In this document: positions 11,605 through 23,210 of the stretch, piece after piece
Layout: the number at the start of each line of letters is the position of its first letter
Numbering within the stretch: position 1 is the stretch's first letter
NCBI GenBank assembly: GCA_964023275.1
Contig: OZ029922.1
Location: 4,363,196-4,427,195 of the forward strand
Direction of reading: 5' to 3'
Length of the DNA stretch: 64,000 nucleotides
From: Norana najaformis
Taxonomy: Eukaryota; Annelida; Clitellata; Crassiclitellata; Hormogastridae
Notes under the pieces: model-generated
What the model was told of the DNA's origin: nothing
The model's input: only the letters and a program-made list of their open reading frames with translations
Databases searched by the model: none
Made by a program: the position numbers and the translations under genes

Positions 11605-11720
11605 TCGTAATCGTAATCGTAATCTCGAGATTTCTACAGCGCTCAACAAAAGCTAAGTCGCGGGAACCAGCTTATTCACAGGCGCTCAGTCAAAACAAAA
11701 TCGATAGTCAAAACAAAATT
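11605..11720 (+). repeat. ACCAGCTTATTCACAGGCGCT family, plus-strand copy
   Basis: It starts with (TCGTAA)n, then TCTCGAGATTTCTACAGCGC, AAAGCTAAGTCGCGGGAACC, TTATTCACAGGCGCTCAGTC and AAAACAAAATCGATAG. This is the cleanest 5' half of the family in the window. Confidence 0.75.
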
Positions 11721-11889
11721 GTGCGCGCTATCCTCTAAAGTCGTGCGCGCGCAGCTTAAATGGAACATTAAATTTCATTTTATGTATATATATATGTCGG
11801 CCCTTACATTCGTTGGCATTTAATACTGTCGGTCGTACACTATCTATCATGAGAAACCGAAATCGATAACTCCTACAACAGGCTAACGC

Positions 11890-11945
11890 GTGTATATACA
11901 TACATACATACATACATACATACATACGTACGTACGTACATATTA
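11890..11945 (+). repeat. (ATAC)n to (GTAC)n microsatellite
   Basis: A run of ATACATACATAC changing to GTACGTACGTAC, flanked by TATATA stretches. Confidence 0.9.
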
Positions 11946-12416
11946 TATATGCCGACTTAAGTAGAAGGGCTTTCACACTGTCATGCCTCTTCTGCTATTC
12001 AATCACACCATGAACAGACTGATGGTAGTTCCCTTCATCCACCTGACCTTGTCACTAGACAACCCTGTGGGATAGCCTATGTGTGTATATGTATTATGTT
12101 ATCTGTTTAATTTCATGTATACTTATAAAATGCAGTTTGTATCATACTGAACATAAATTAAAGTTTCTTTCCGATGCCAATGGCAGCCTACACAGTAACG
12201 TATAGGCCTATTTAGGACGACAGGAAAGGTTGGAAGATACTGTGTAGGTAACAGACATTTGGGCTATATATTCATAATTAATGGCCTAAGAGTGAGTCAG
12301 TGTAGTATGCCTATTAAATCATAGTGACATAGTCCTTTGGTTCGCGTGAAGTTTATCATTAAGAGCTTTCATGCCGTAAATTACAATTAAAGCCTTCAAA
12401 TGGTCCTCAGTGGGGC

Positions 12417-12490
12417 ACGGTAGCCGATTGGTTAGAGAGCTCAGCTTGTAACGCGGAGGTTATGGGCTCGAACCTCCGCTGAGAGAAAGT
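12417..12490 (+). mobile_element. tRNA-derived SINE head joined to LINE sequence
   Basis: The text from GTAGCCGATTGGTTAGAGAG through GGGCTCGAACCTCCGC has a tRNA-like A box (TGGTTAGAGAGCTC) and B box (GGCTCGAACC), so it could carry an internal RNA polymerase III promoter. It does not fold into a normal tRNA acceptor stem and continues directly into other repeat sequence, so it is not a tRNA gene. A sister head is at 28031-28090. Confidence 0.75.
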
Positions 12491-12509
12491 CCTTCACTCA
12501 CAGTTGCTT

Positions 12510-12985
12510 CGCGCCTCAAATTTAGACTCTACATTTCAGCCAGCCTCACTATCTTCACTCTGTACTGAGTATCAAGACTTATCTCTACTCGACCTCACTA
12601 TCTTCACTCTGTACTGAGTCGCAATACTTATCTCTGTCTCTGTTCTGGCTGTCTAAATGTGACTGTTGCGTGGACAAGTACAGCTCTCGGAAGGGGTCCC
12701 TTTTCTGTCGTTAGCCTCTGTCTAGACTCTGGAACTCTCTTCCGGCAAATGTTCGTTATGCAGAGTCTGCTTTGGCCGTCAGAACTGGACTAAAAATTCA
12801 CCTCTTCATCGACTCATTTCCTCCGTAGGCTGTCTTTGTGTGTTCGGGATTTCCTCTTGGCTTTTCGACCGGACTCACCATAGATTTGGCTTGGACAACG
12901 ATTTTGCTTAGCAGCGACCATTGACTGATGCCTTGAGCATTGTTACAGTGACGCTATAAGAAGTATTTAGATTAGATTAGATTAG
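12510..12985 (+). pseudogene. L2/CR1-like LINE 3' fragment with GATTA tail
   Basis: Plus-strand text matches the reverse complement of 7800-7489 block by block: CTACATTTCAGCCAGCCTCA, AAGACTTATCTCTACTCGAC (with an internal partial duplication), GTGGACAAGTACAGCTCTCG, TTTTCGACCGGACTCACCAT and ACTGATGCCTTGAGCATTGT. It ends in TTAGATTAGATTAGATT. It encodes the RT C-terminus with several stops. Confidence 0.8.
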
Positions 12986-13734
12986 ATTTACTTACCTTAC
13001 GCGTGTAATAAATGCATTATAATAATTTTAAAATGCGCTATATTATCATAGACGTCGAGAGACTAGGATTCAAGTTCTCTGCAAAAGCAAGTTGACGGCT
13101 AGCATAAGCCTTGGGATGAGCATAAGAATGATTACAATACAATGCAACTGTAATCTGATGATGCCCTTTTATATATAAAGTTCAGAAGCGAGCATTAATG
13201 ACGGGGAACTGGAAACACTAAGAGCTGTGCACAGACTGGAAGATGGAAGTGTTGGGTTTAGGACGATAGATAGCCTCAGTAAGAGATTCGTTAATAATCG
13301 GACCTGCTTTCTTGCTTAACACTTCGTATATATGCATATATATATATAATTTAAATATGTATGCATCAGCTATATAATTAGCATAAAAGTATGTATCTGC
13401 TATATATACTGTAATTAGCATACAAGAGGGTTATAAATATGTATAAGGCTTATCAGTTGTAAGCCTTAAATCTTGTGCTATGATTGTGGTTCGTTGTAAA
13501 CTTTGGCCGATCTTGGACAAATCCCTATCTGAATTTAATTTTGTAAACAGTAATTCAGTGTAATGTGCTGTGTAATGTATGGCTAATGGAATTAAGCCAT
13601 GTTCAGTGGTGTAAGTCTGTATAACCCTCGCAAGATGGGGCCAAAATTCCATTTAGACATAAAATTTATAACCTCCTTCCTATGTTCTGTGACTTTGATC
13701 AATATGATTGCTTTAATGCGGTCCAGTGTCGAAC

Positions 13735-14428
13735 AATAACTCTTAAGCTTAGGTTCCTACAACGATGGCTGTGGCTTGCACTGGTTTCCAGCAGACTTGA
13801 CTCCCGTAACCCATTTCTTATTGGTAACACTGTACACGGGAGACCTGAACGAACTACAAATCGTTCAAAACTCTCTCGTCAGAGCCATAATAAAGACCCT
13901 TAAAATATCATCATACTAAACCAATTTTACATTCATTGCACTGGATGCCCACTTCATTTGAGTTCATATCAAAATCTGTCTTATTGTTCACAAAGTACTA
14001 CATGTAAACCAGCCGACCAATCTATGTTCCATGCTCACCTCTCACAATAATACATATTGCACTCGATCAGTGGACGCTGGGACTCTTGTTGTGCCCCGGG
14101 CCCGAGTAGCCGTGGGCTCTTTGGGCAATCTTTTCGGTAGCTGGTCCAAAGTTTTGGGGAATTCACTGCCCAGTTCAGTTCGTTCTTCGATTCTTTGATA
14201 TCGTTCAGGTCTAAACTAAAGACGCTTCTCTTTCAACTTGCTTACCCACCGTCGCCTGGCTTCTCGTTTCTCTGATCTATCGGAATTCGGCCAGAATTCT
14301 CCAGCGTATTTTGATTATTTAAAAAAATGATTGTGATTTTCGGTTGAAGCGACCATCGAGTGATGCCTTAGGCATTATGATAACGGCGCTATAGAAATCT
14401 TTAGATTAGATTAGATTAGATTACTGTA
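13735..14428 (+). pseudogene. L2/CR1-like LINE 3' fragment with GATTA tail
   Basis: Frame-broken plus-strand RT pieces: LALVSSRLDSRNPFLIG, then LNELQIVQNSLVRAIIKT, then a weak form of the HWLP block, then NSLPSSVRSSI. The tail (14345-14428) reads GCGACCATCGAGTGATGCCT, then TAGGCATTATGATAACGGCG, CTATAGAAATC and TTAGATTAGATTAGATTA. Older and more degraded than the copy at 7485-8330. Confidence 0.8.
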
Positions 14429-14429
14429 A

Positions 14430-15459
14430 ACAAGGAAGCGATGGCGGCAGCTTGCTTGCATGCTCACGTTGGTCCACAAGACTTGTACATAGAGTCACTA
14501 ATCTGAATTATGAGTGGGTGAGTAAAAGATGCCAGATCTGCAGAGACACAGAGGGCGGACGAGTGTGTGATGGACTTAATATGTTGATATACACCGTATT
14601 ATGGAACACTTAGAAGTAAGGCGCTTGTCTAAAAGTCACCAGAGCTCACTTTGCGAAAGTGCTTCGGATTTTGCCTGTCAATAGCAATCTCTATCGGAGG
14701 AGGGAAACTCGTTATGTCATATATGTACTTCTAACAAATCTAATTAAGCAGAAATGGATGAAAACGTATAATACGTGCATTGTTCTGCGCAGGAGGTAGG
14801 GAACGCTTGCGGATATGTGTGATAGTGTTATTCACCAGCGACTCAAGAGTCCATTTCAAAGTTAATTTTTGCCCGGAATGAGGTATAATGACAACATTTC
14901 AAGAGCAGGATTTGCTGCCTGCGTCGCAGGTACATGGCCAATTACTGCTGTTACGGTGCTATATAGCAATTAGTTTTAGAAATAAGCATACTTGGTTGTC
15001 TTGAGCTGTCTTAGGTGAATGTCACGATTTGCAGAGGGAGGGAAGGACAGGGATGGAAGAGAAAGAGGATGGAAGAGATGGAGCAAATGAAGCAGGAAGG
15101 GAGGAGATCAAGGAATTCTAGGCAAAGGCAATTACACGAGAGTGTCATTAAGCAGCTCACATATCGATAACAGAGATCTCCCAGCAGAAAGCTTTCTGTA
15201 TATACACGCATATGTATATATATAAACAGAGAGACAGACACACATAGACAGACAGACGGAGAAAATGGCAGAAAGATAAAGGGTTGAAGTTAAAGGAAGG
15301 ACACGAGAAAGTTAATTCGCTGTTGGCAATTAATAATTGGGGCAATCTGAGAAGAAAACGGATTTCCGCCTCAGCTTCAACCAATCATTATTTTCAGTGT
15401 GCATGCGGTCTACAATATTGATGGTCGCATCATGCAAGGCTTGCACGAACGCAGTAATT
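14430..15459. other. Intergenic, no gene seen
   Basis: No coding or RNA gene recognised. A purine-rich stretch (GGAAGG/GAGAGA) occupies about 15030-15110, and GACAGACA runs appear near 15230-15260. Confidence 0.4.
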
Positions 15460-15682
15460 CGTGGTTCTCTCTTTCTGTCTCTGTCGTTGTATCTGTCTGT
15501 CTACTCTTCTCGCTGTCTCTTTCGCTCTGTCTGTCTCTTTGTCCTTTTTCCACTGTCTCTTTCTGTCCTTTCTCCTTTCATCTCATTTCCTCCCATCAAA
15601 ATTTCTCTTCTCTCCATTTCTCTCTGTCTGTCTCTATCTCTCTATGTCTCTCTCTATCTGTCTCTCTCTGTCTTTCTCTGTC

Positions 15683-15738
<56 letters not shown>

Positions 15739-15745
15739 CTTCTCG
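15460..15745 (+). repeat. Pyrimidine-rich (CTGT/CTCT)n microsatellite block
   Basis: Almost pure C/T text of TCTGTCTCT-type words ending in about 30 bases of (CT)n. It opens overlapping Ser/Leu/Cys-rich frames in all three plus frames, as any long pyrimidine tract does. Confidence 0.93.
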
Positions 15746-15864
15746 ATCTGTCGTTTTCGCATGAGATAAAACTGTATCCTTAGGTAACTAGATTTTTTAG
15801 ATGCACAGACGTGAATTTCGACGTGACATTGAACATGCCCCATATTTCTGCCTTATCTCCGTCC

Positions 15865-16180
15865 TGAAGCTCTCAATAAACTGGTTTTTTAGACTGAATT
15901 AAAACTGTGAATAAACTGATTTCATAGACTGAATTGAAAGCCGTGATTTAACTGGCTTTTTACAACTTAGTGCTAGATATGATGAAGCTGGTTTCTTTGA
16001 CTGAATGAAAGCTGTGATTAAACTGGCTTTTTAAAACTGAGTGCTAAATGTGATGAAACTGGTTTCTTTGACTGAATGAAAGCTGTGATTAAACTGTTTT
16101 TTAAACTTAATGCTGGATGTGATTAAACTGGCTTTTTGGACTGAGTAATAGCTGTGGTTAAACTGGTTTGACTGAGAGCC
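15865..16180 (+). repeat. Minisatellite with units of about 33-36 bp
   Basis: Repeats of GACTGAATGAAAGCTGTGAT followed by TAAACTGGCTTTTT. Two near-identical pairs start at 15992 and 16063, spaced 71 bp (two units). At least eight diverged units can be followed. Confidence 0.88.
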
Positions 16181-16589
16181 AATGATTTCATGGAACTGTG
16201 TTGTTCATGGCCTCCATAGTTTTGCTCATCTTGCCCGTGCGTGTGTACGTGCGCGCGTGTCGACGTTCTACGTGAAATTCAAACACATCATTAAGCTTCT
16301 CTGCCTCGGTCGACCTTAGCAAACTGCGTCTGCAGCAGCAGCAGCAACAACAACAATAACAGCATCTGTAGGCGCAGCAGCAGCAGCATTGGAGGGGAGG
16401 CGCTGACCAACCAGGCTGGCAGGATGGCAGACAGGCAGCGTCGACGTAGGCAGTTTGATGAGATCTCGACATTCTGTCAGCCCCCGTGGCATCATCGGTC
16501 GCCAGTGTCTGGCATTAATTCTACCCGTCGGCTATTGATTTGCGATACTCTCGAGATCGGATTTAACTGGCCACGGACTAAGACCACGG

Positions 16590-17470
16590 ACCGATCTAAG
16601 GACAGACGGACAGACGGCAGGACGAATGGAAGGACAGACAATTGGAAAGACAGATTGAAGGACAGCTAGACGAACGGATGGCAGAACAGCCGAATGGAAG
16701 GACAGACAATTGGAAAGAGAGATTGAAGGACAGCTAGAAGAACAGATGGCAGAACAGACGGATGGAAGGACAGACAATTGGAAAGAGAGATTGAAGGACA
16801 GCTAGAAGAACAGATGGCAGAACAGACGGATGCATGGAAGGACAGACGGAAGAACGGATGGACAGACGGATGGTAGGACGAATGAAAGGACACGGATAGC
16901 AGGAAGGATAGATGGAAGAATGGGTTGAGGACTGACCTATACAAGGGCGTTTAGATAGACAGATGGAAGGACGAACGGACGGCAGGACGAATGGAAGGAC
17001 AGACAATTGGAAAGACAGATTGAAGGATAGCTAGAAGAACGGATGGCAGAACAGACGGATGGAAGGACAGACGGAAGAACGGATGGCAGAATGGATTGAA
17101 GGACAGACGGATGGAAGGACACGGATAGAAGGAAGGATAGATGGACTGATGGAAGAAGGGGTTGAAGACTGACTTATGGAAGGACGGTTAGATAGACAGA
17201 TGGAAGAATGAACGGATGGCTGGACGGATGGAATGGCATACAGACAGAAGGACGGACGATACAACGAACAGAAGGACAGACGGACTGAAGGAAGGCTGGA
17301 AGGACGGACTGAAGGAAGGACGTACTGATGGATGCACTGAGGGAAGGATGAATAATGGAAGGAGGGAGGGAGGAAAAAAGGAAAGACGGACGACGAATCA
17401 TTTGGGTTAAGAAATAAACTGATGAGTGGGTGGATGAACAGACGGAAGAACGAGAAACGGAAGGACGGGC
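16590..17470 (+). repeat. GGAC/AGAC-rich satellite with a 68-bp unit
   Basis: The unit GGAAGGACAGACAATTGGAA begins at 16628, 16696 and 16764 (exactly 68 bp apart) and again near 16993. Between and after them are shorter GGATGGAAGGACAGAC units. The region holds long Pro/Ser-rich minus-strand frames (PSVCPSIR-like) that are artefacts of the repeat. Confidence 0.9.
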
Positions 17471-17517
17471 AGATTGAGACCGGAAGAGATTAAGGTTCCG
17501 TTGCTATGATTCTGTTG

Positions 17518-17519
<2 letters not shown>

Positions 17520-17585
<66 letters not shown>
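17520..17585 (+). repeat. (CTG)22 uninterrupted trinucleotide run
   Basis: Twenty-two perfect CTG units, not in a recognised exon. It could form slipped hairpins. Confidence 0.97.
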
Positions 17586-17586
<1 letters not shown>

Positions 17587-17659
17587 GGCTGAAATTCCTT
17601 CGGTCCGCAGGCGATTTGCTGCGTAGAAGAATCTAAAAAATTTAGAAAATAACTTAACT

Positions 17660-17990
17660 GTGATATGCTGCTATTATTATTATTATTATTATTACCCGAG
17701 GTAGGTATAATACCTCGGGTGGTGAAAAAATTAGTCCGGAGACAGAAGTGAGCATTTGGAACGGCTACGTCTCATCCGGCTCTGGCAGAGAGAAGGTACT
17801 GCGAAAGGCGACGGCGTTGAAACGTTGAATTATGATTGAGAGCCGCTGAAAAAGATAGCTAGTATCTCTCGCGTCTCCGGAAATGCGAGAAAGACAACGG
17901 CCCAAATCAAATATTATTATTATTATTATTATTATTATTTTCCCCGAGGTATATATGATCCCTCAGGATTAAAAAAGCGATTACTATTAT
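17660..17990 (+). mobile_element. (ATT)n-flanked element with CCCGAGGTA hairpin, one long and one short copy
   Basis: After an ATT run, 17693-17720 forms a perfect 10-bp stem (ACCCGAGGTA and TACCTCGGGT). Then come CGGAGACAGAAG, AGAGAAGGTACTGCGAAAGG, CGACGGCGTTGAAACGTTG and a second ATT run at about 17910. A second, degenerate start (CCCCGAGGTATATATGATCC) follows at 17942. A related copy is at 33258-33605. Confidence 0.7.
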
Positions 17991-18173
17991 TATTGTTGTT
18001 ATTGTTATTGTTATTGTTAGTATTATTATTATTTTATTCTTTAAAAATATTTTAGGCTTTTTCCTCGAAGAAAACGAATTACATTTGAGATGGACGAAGA
18101 TACTGTCTTTCTGTAAATATAAAGTAACGATAGGGTAACCATTTTTAAAAGCCGGTTACGACCGAAGCGGTGC

Positions 18174-18248
18174 TTTTATTATTATTATTATTACTACTAC
18201 TACTACTACTACTACTACTATTACTATTATTATTACTACTACTATTAC

Positions 18249-18304
<56 letters not shown>
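18174..18304 (+). repeat. (ATT)n / (ACT)n trinucleotide array
   Basis: TTATTATTATTA, then CTACTACTACTA, then a long ATT run. It gives poly-Leu and poly-Ile/Val frames with no coding meaning. Confidence 0.95.
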
Positions 18305-18679
18305 CAGTTCCATAGCCAGCGTCTTTATCTTCACCCTTCGCCATTGCAGTATAATCTTAATAAGGAAGTACACATAAACCTCATATCTTTTTCGGAATCC
18401 ACACATTACACAATGTCAGCCACAGAGATATTGCGAAATTATACACAGACAATAGTCGAAGATTGAAAACATTGAAGCAGACTGAATTCTGCAGCAGATT
18501 AACTTAACCGCGCGTTCTGTGGCTGATGCTATAACTGAAACGGACCTGCGCTGTTTTGAGCAGCAGTCATTTTAATTTTCTGAGTTTGTCAGATCTCAAA
18601 CGAATGCTGAGCGACGATGTTGGAGTGCGACATGAATTCTGTACTGTTTAACTGATTTATCTTTTTCAGCTGTTTGGCG

Positions 18680-19080
18680 TTGTTACTTAACAAACCTTTT
18701 TGCTTATCAAGCCTTTTATTTACTTAACAAGGCATTTTACTTAGCAAGCCTTTTTACTTAACAAGCCATTTCACTTGACTAACCTTTTTTACTTAACAAG
18801 CCCTTTTACTTTACAATCCTTTTCACTTAATTAGCCTTTTTACTTAGGAAACCTTTTTACTTAACAAGTCTTTTTATTTACTTAACAAGGCATTTTACTT
18901 AGCAAGCCTTTTTACTTAACAAACCATTTCACTTGATTAACTTTTTTACTTAACAAGCCTTTTTACTTTACAATCCCTTTCACTTAATTAGCCTTTTTAC
19001 TTAACAAGCCTTTTTACTTTACAATCCTTTTCACTTAATTAGCCTTTTTACTTAGCAAGGCTTTTCACTTAAGAAGAGTG
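18680..19080 (+). repeat. Minisatellite with units of about 17 bp and a 158-bp higher-order copy
   Basis: Units of the type TTTTTACTTAACAAGCC repeat more than twenty times with ordered variants (AGGCATTTTACTTAGCAAGC, CCATTTCACTTGA). The same order of variants recurs about 158 bp apart (near 18721 and 18879), so blocks as well as single units were duplicated. Confidence 0.9.
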
Positions 19081-19471
19081 GCAAATCACGTGATGCCAGA
19101 TCGTATGTGTGGCTGCCTGACATTTTTTATACGTCGCGATCAGATGCTGTTTAGCGATGTTGAGCCTGGGTAGTACTTGAATAGATGACAGTGCGAGATG
19201 CCCCGCCATTTGGTGCCAACTCAGTCTTCCATCCTTTCAGGAGCTGTATATGAATACCAATGGAAGTTGGGAAGCTAAAAATATGTCTTGTTTTTTGGAT
19301 TGCTGTGGTAGCATTTGCGCTTCAGCGTTCGATCTAAGCTGCGCACTTTCAAGGAGTTCTAAAGAGGCGTGTAAACATGTGTTACATTTTAAGAAACGTT
19401 TAGTAAAGGTAAGGTAACTTTTGGTAAGATACCGTATTTTAAGGTAATCACCAATTTTTACAGGTCTCCTT

Positions 19472-19522
19472 GTATGTATGTATGTATGTATGTATGTATG
19501 TATGTATGTATGTATGTATGTG
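19472..19522 (+). repeat. (GTAT)n microsatellite
   Basis: About twelve GTAT units, followed by an AGCGTGTTTTAAGAACC / AAGGCGCTACAG tail-like segment at 19540-19575. Confidence 0.92.
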
Positions 19523-19579
19523 TGTATCCAAGCACTTGTATAGCGTGTTTTAAGAACCTTACAAAGGCGCTACAGCATA

Positions 19580-20950
19580 GCTATCTAGAAGTTATATGCT
19601 AGGTTATACGCTAGGATACCGTATAGTTTATATATCGAGGCGCAACGCGTGTTCCGTTCAAAAACAGACAAAAAAGAGGCGTGGAATTGGATGACAGGAA
19701 AGTAAGATTTTTCGGCTGAAGTGCAAACACGACAACAGCTGTCGAAAACTGGACTACGTTTTCTTATGAGTTCGTTGCATGAGTTAGAAAACAAACGTCA
19801 ATTTCGAACGAGTCGTGACATCTCGCACCGAAGGTATACGTCAGGTCGAGTCCGTTTTCTCGACTATGCCCCCGAATCGTGGCCAACCTGTCAAAATTTG
19901 TGCAGTTCGTGACACATGATGCTTACATATCAAGGGATTCCGTGGTGATACTTAGCTCTGGAATATGTTCTCACATGACAGATTGGCAACCAAATAACTG
20001 ATTAATATCCAGATGTATACATAGCCAATACGTTACCGACTATTTAGCCTGTTTTTATTAAAACATTCGAGACTAGCGGTTTGAGAGACGTTTAAGTAAA
20101 CATGTTGTTTTCCACATACGTAGGGTCTTTTCATCTTTATTTCATATTGCTTATTAATACTAGGCCTAAACATTAATCCTACTTTCGCGATTGGTTCGTG
20201 TTTTTTCGACAAGAGGTTTTACTTTTACAAATGTTGTAGCATTTATTGCAAAGCTTTCATTCAGTTTGGCTTACTGTGGAACTCTGTTTTCATATCTGCG
20301 GTTAATCGGATACGAGTCAGTCTATGAGTTTAATTTCTGATGTGGTACAGTACATGTATACTGGCTACTTCTGCACGGATGCGCGGTTTGAATCCGAACT
20401 ATCGACTAAACTGTGTAGCCTTATGTTGCTTGCTCTTCAGCGTGTCAATGTTAACGGTTTTCTATCAGTTTTGGCGACCAGCAACGAGATTAAATACTCG
20501 TGGTAATTTCATGAAGTTATCATGCGCCTAAGCACTTGAAAACCGTTCTGTTTGATGGTATCCTTGTGTTTTCAAGTAGGGCATGTCTCAGGGGAATTTC
20601 TCTTGAAGAGGCGCTATAAAAATTCGTGATTATAATTGCAATGCAACGAACTCATTAAGAAAAGATAGTCCGATGGTTGGATTACATTTGCAATTAGAAA
20701 AACCACAGGTTATAAATGCTTTCGGTCTTCATTGTACATTATCGATTTTGAATAGCTCATTCCTTCAGTCATTCAAAGACTTTATATAGCGCCTGCCCAA
20801 GATATCTACTCGGAGGCGCTACAAGCTCAGCCGCAGCGAAAGAGACGTTAGTTTAGTTTGCTGAGACAGGCTTGCATGACTTTGTGGTCGAGCGATACAC
20901 TGATTTACCGTTTCGGTTGTAATCTAATAGCTGTTATCAATTCTTGCCAG
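19580..20950. other. Upstream flank of rab3
   Basis: No coding exon recognised. It should hold the rab3 promoter or a 5'-UTR exon. An interspersed repeat fragment (TATATAGCGCCTGCCC to GGAGGCGCTACAAG) lies at 20783-20825, just upstream of the first coding exon. No TATA box is assigned. Confidence 0.35.
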
Positions 20951-23134
20951 ATGGCGTCTGCTAGCGACACCAAGTGGCAGAAGGACGCAGCCGACCAGAA
21001 TTTCGACTACATGTTCAAGCTGTTAATCATCGGGAACAGCAGCGTTGGCAAGACTTCGTTCCTCTTCCGCTATTCGGATGACACTTTCAGCTCATCATTC
21101 GTCTCCACAGTCGGAATAGACTTCAAGGTCAAGACGGTTTTCCAACAAGGAAAGAGGATCAAACTTCAGATCTGGGTGAGAATAGCCTACTGCTGACCCA
21201 ACAAACTGCTAATAAATGGGCGATCTAGCCCTACATACGTTGCCAGTGCTTGAGAATATGCGGGTCCCCACGACTTAGATTTTTGGCGTTGAAGAAATCC
21301 GGGAATTGTGATTAATTAGTACATAGCTCCTATTTAATTTTCGTTCGTTATATTTAAATTAGGCATCACATAATAGCGCATCAGAACTGAGCTTAAATTC
21401 TGATATCCAGTAGTCTTTCGTGATAACCATATCTTCCTCATCACTGCAAACCCTAGCACCATCCATCTTAGCTGTCTGCATGTCTGGACTCAGAACTTGC
21501 CGTTTACTTCCAAGTTTACCCAGGTAAAAAAATTATATGTGTGACAGAGGCACATGTGCGCAATCAACTTGCCCAGGGTCATTACACGAATTCGAACCGC
21601 AACCGCAAGATCATCGACCAAACGCGTTACCGATAGACCACCGTGTTGTGAAAGCCATGTTCTTCGAGGAAGTATCGATAATCGTCAATTATCTCATTGT
21701 ATCTGGATTGTATTCTCGCGATTTAGGATACGGCGGGCCAGGAGAGGTATCGAACGATAACGACCGCCTACTATCGAGGTGCTATGGGGTTCATCCTCAT
21801 GTACGATGTCACCAACGAGGATTCATTCAACTCGGTCCAAGACTGGTAAGTCCCTTCTTTCTCACGTTCGTCAAGGAACATTAGGGCAGGAATTCTTCAG
21901 CACAAGAGTCGTAGACTTGTAGAATGGTTTGGAGGGTCGTACTAACTCAGTGGACACTGCTGCAGCTTATGGGAGGAAGCTGGGAAGGATTGGCGATTAA
22001 GCATTCCCTTTTAATTTGCGGTGGTTCTGACACAGTTTACACGTCTTATGAACCAGTTAAAATGATATGTTAGGTTATGTACGCTCAACGGGCAAAAACT
22101 GGTTTCCAATTCCTTGCAGTAGGATGCATTATTTCAGTTTCAAGCCACATATGCTGTTGACTGATTAAGAACACTGAACAAACCCAGATTTAGACAAGAG
22201 TCAAATCCACTTACGAGTGTACTGTTCCCATGCATGCTGATTCTTTTAGCCCTATTATTTCGATGCGCAGACATATACCTATCCAGACCATGGTCTTCCT
22301 GTTGGTGTCATTGTAAACACTATAGACTTTATCTAAGCTGAAGTGTAAGTGTAGATGTATTGTAATATAACCTGATATCTGTATAGCGCGGATTCGCGGA
22401 CTCCACACAATGGCCCCACAAGCTATGATACGTTTTTCAATTGTTGTAGTCCTCATTAGGTAAAAATGGATTCGCCCTTTTGCAGTGTTTATTGCGAATC
22501 CTCAGCACTGAAAAGAGTTGCATTGATATCCAGGTGCACAATCATCTCCAGGTGTTTTAATAAGAAACCTTTCAGATGCGCAGAAATGAGTTAGCGTAGG
22601 TGCGATGGAAGCAGTCTCTCTGCTAAACTGATTGAAGCACAGTACAGTTGTTCTCTATCATCTGGAATTCTCTACCTCCTTATGTTCGCGACTATCGTCT
22701 CTAAGTTCGTTTAGTTAAATGGGGAAAACTTACCTCTTCCTCTCTGCTTATGGCGCTTAATGTTTTCTAATGCCGCATTCAAAGTGCACCTCTGCGCTAA
22801 TGCAAGGAGGCCTTATCAAATCTCGGTTTCATTGTATTATTGTATTGAAGAAATGCAATACATAGGTTTGAAGGAGCTTATTGTTGTACTGTTTTCCATC
22901 CACGTCTTTGTCTTTCCCGATTCCATGTTCCCTTCACGTGGCCGTAAAGTGCTCTTCTGGCTGGCAACAAAGACATGGATGGAAAATGTGAAAGAAAATC
23001 TAAAAACGCAAGACATGGATCACATGAAAACTTCCATTAACACAATCAGAGACAGAATGAAATCGAGGCATCTTGTTCAAACCTTATCGTCGGCAAACAC
23101 CTGACAAAAGACAGAAGACAGCAGAGAGAAGAGA

Positions 23135-23210
<76 letters not shown>

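Noticed and set aside
12417..12490. Possible tRNA gene
   Set aside because: A and B boxes are present, but there is no acceptor stem and the sequence runs on into repeat DNA. The same holds at 28022, 21540 and 60655.
15337..15783. Open frames up to 148 codons in all three plus frames
   Set aside because: Pyrimidine microsatellite. Ser/Leu/Cys-only composition and simultaneous openness in three frames show it is not coding.
18156..18466. Poly-Leu (plus) and poly-Ile/Val (minus) frames
   Set aside because: Translation of ATT/ACT trinucleotide repeats.
20858..20950. Upstream in-frame start that would extend Rab3 by 31 residues
   Set aside because: The extension has no similarity to Rab3 N-termini, and an acceptor-like CCAG directly precedes the internal ATG.
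22760..23104. 114-codon plus frame as a gene
   Set aside because: Its second half resembles a non-LTR retrotransposon C-terminus and the first half has no coding features.
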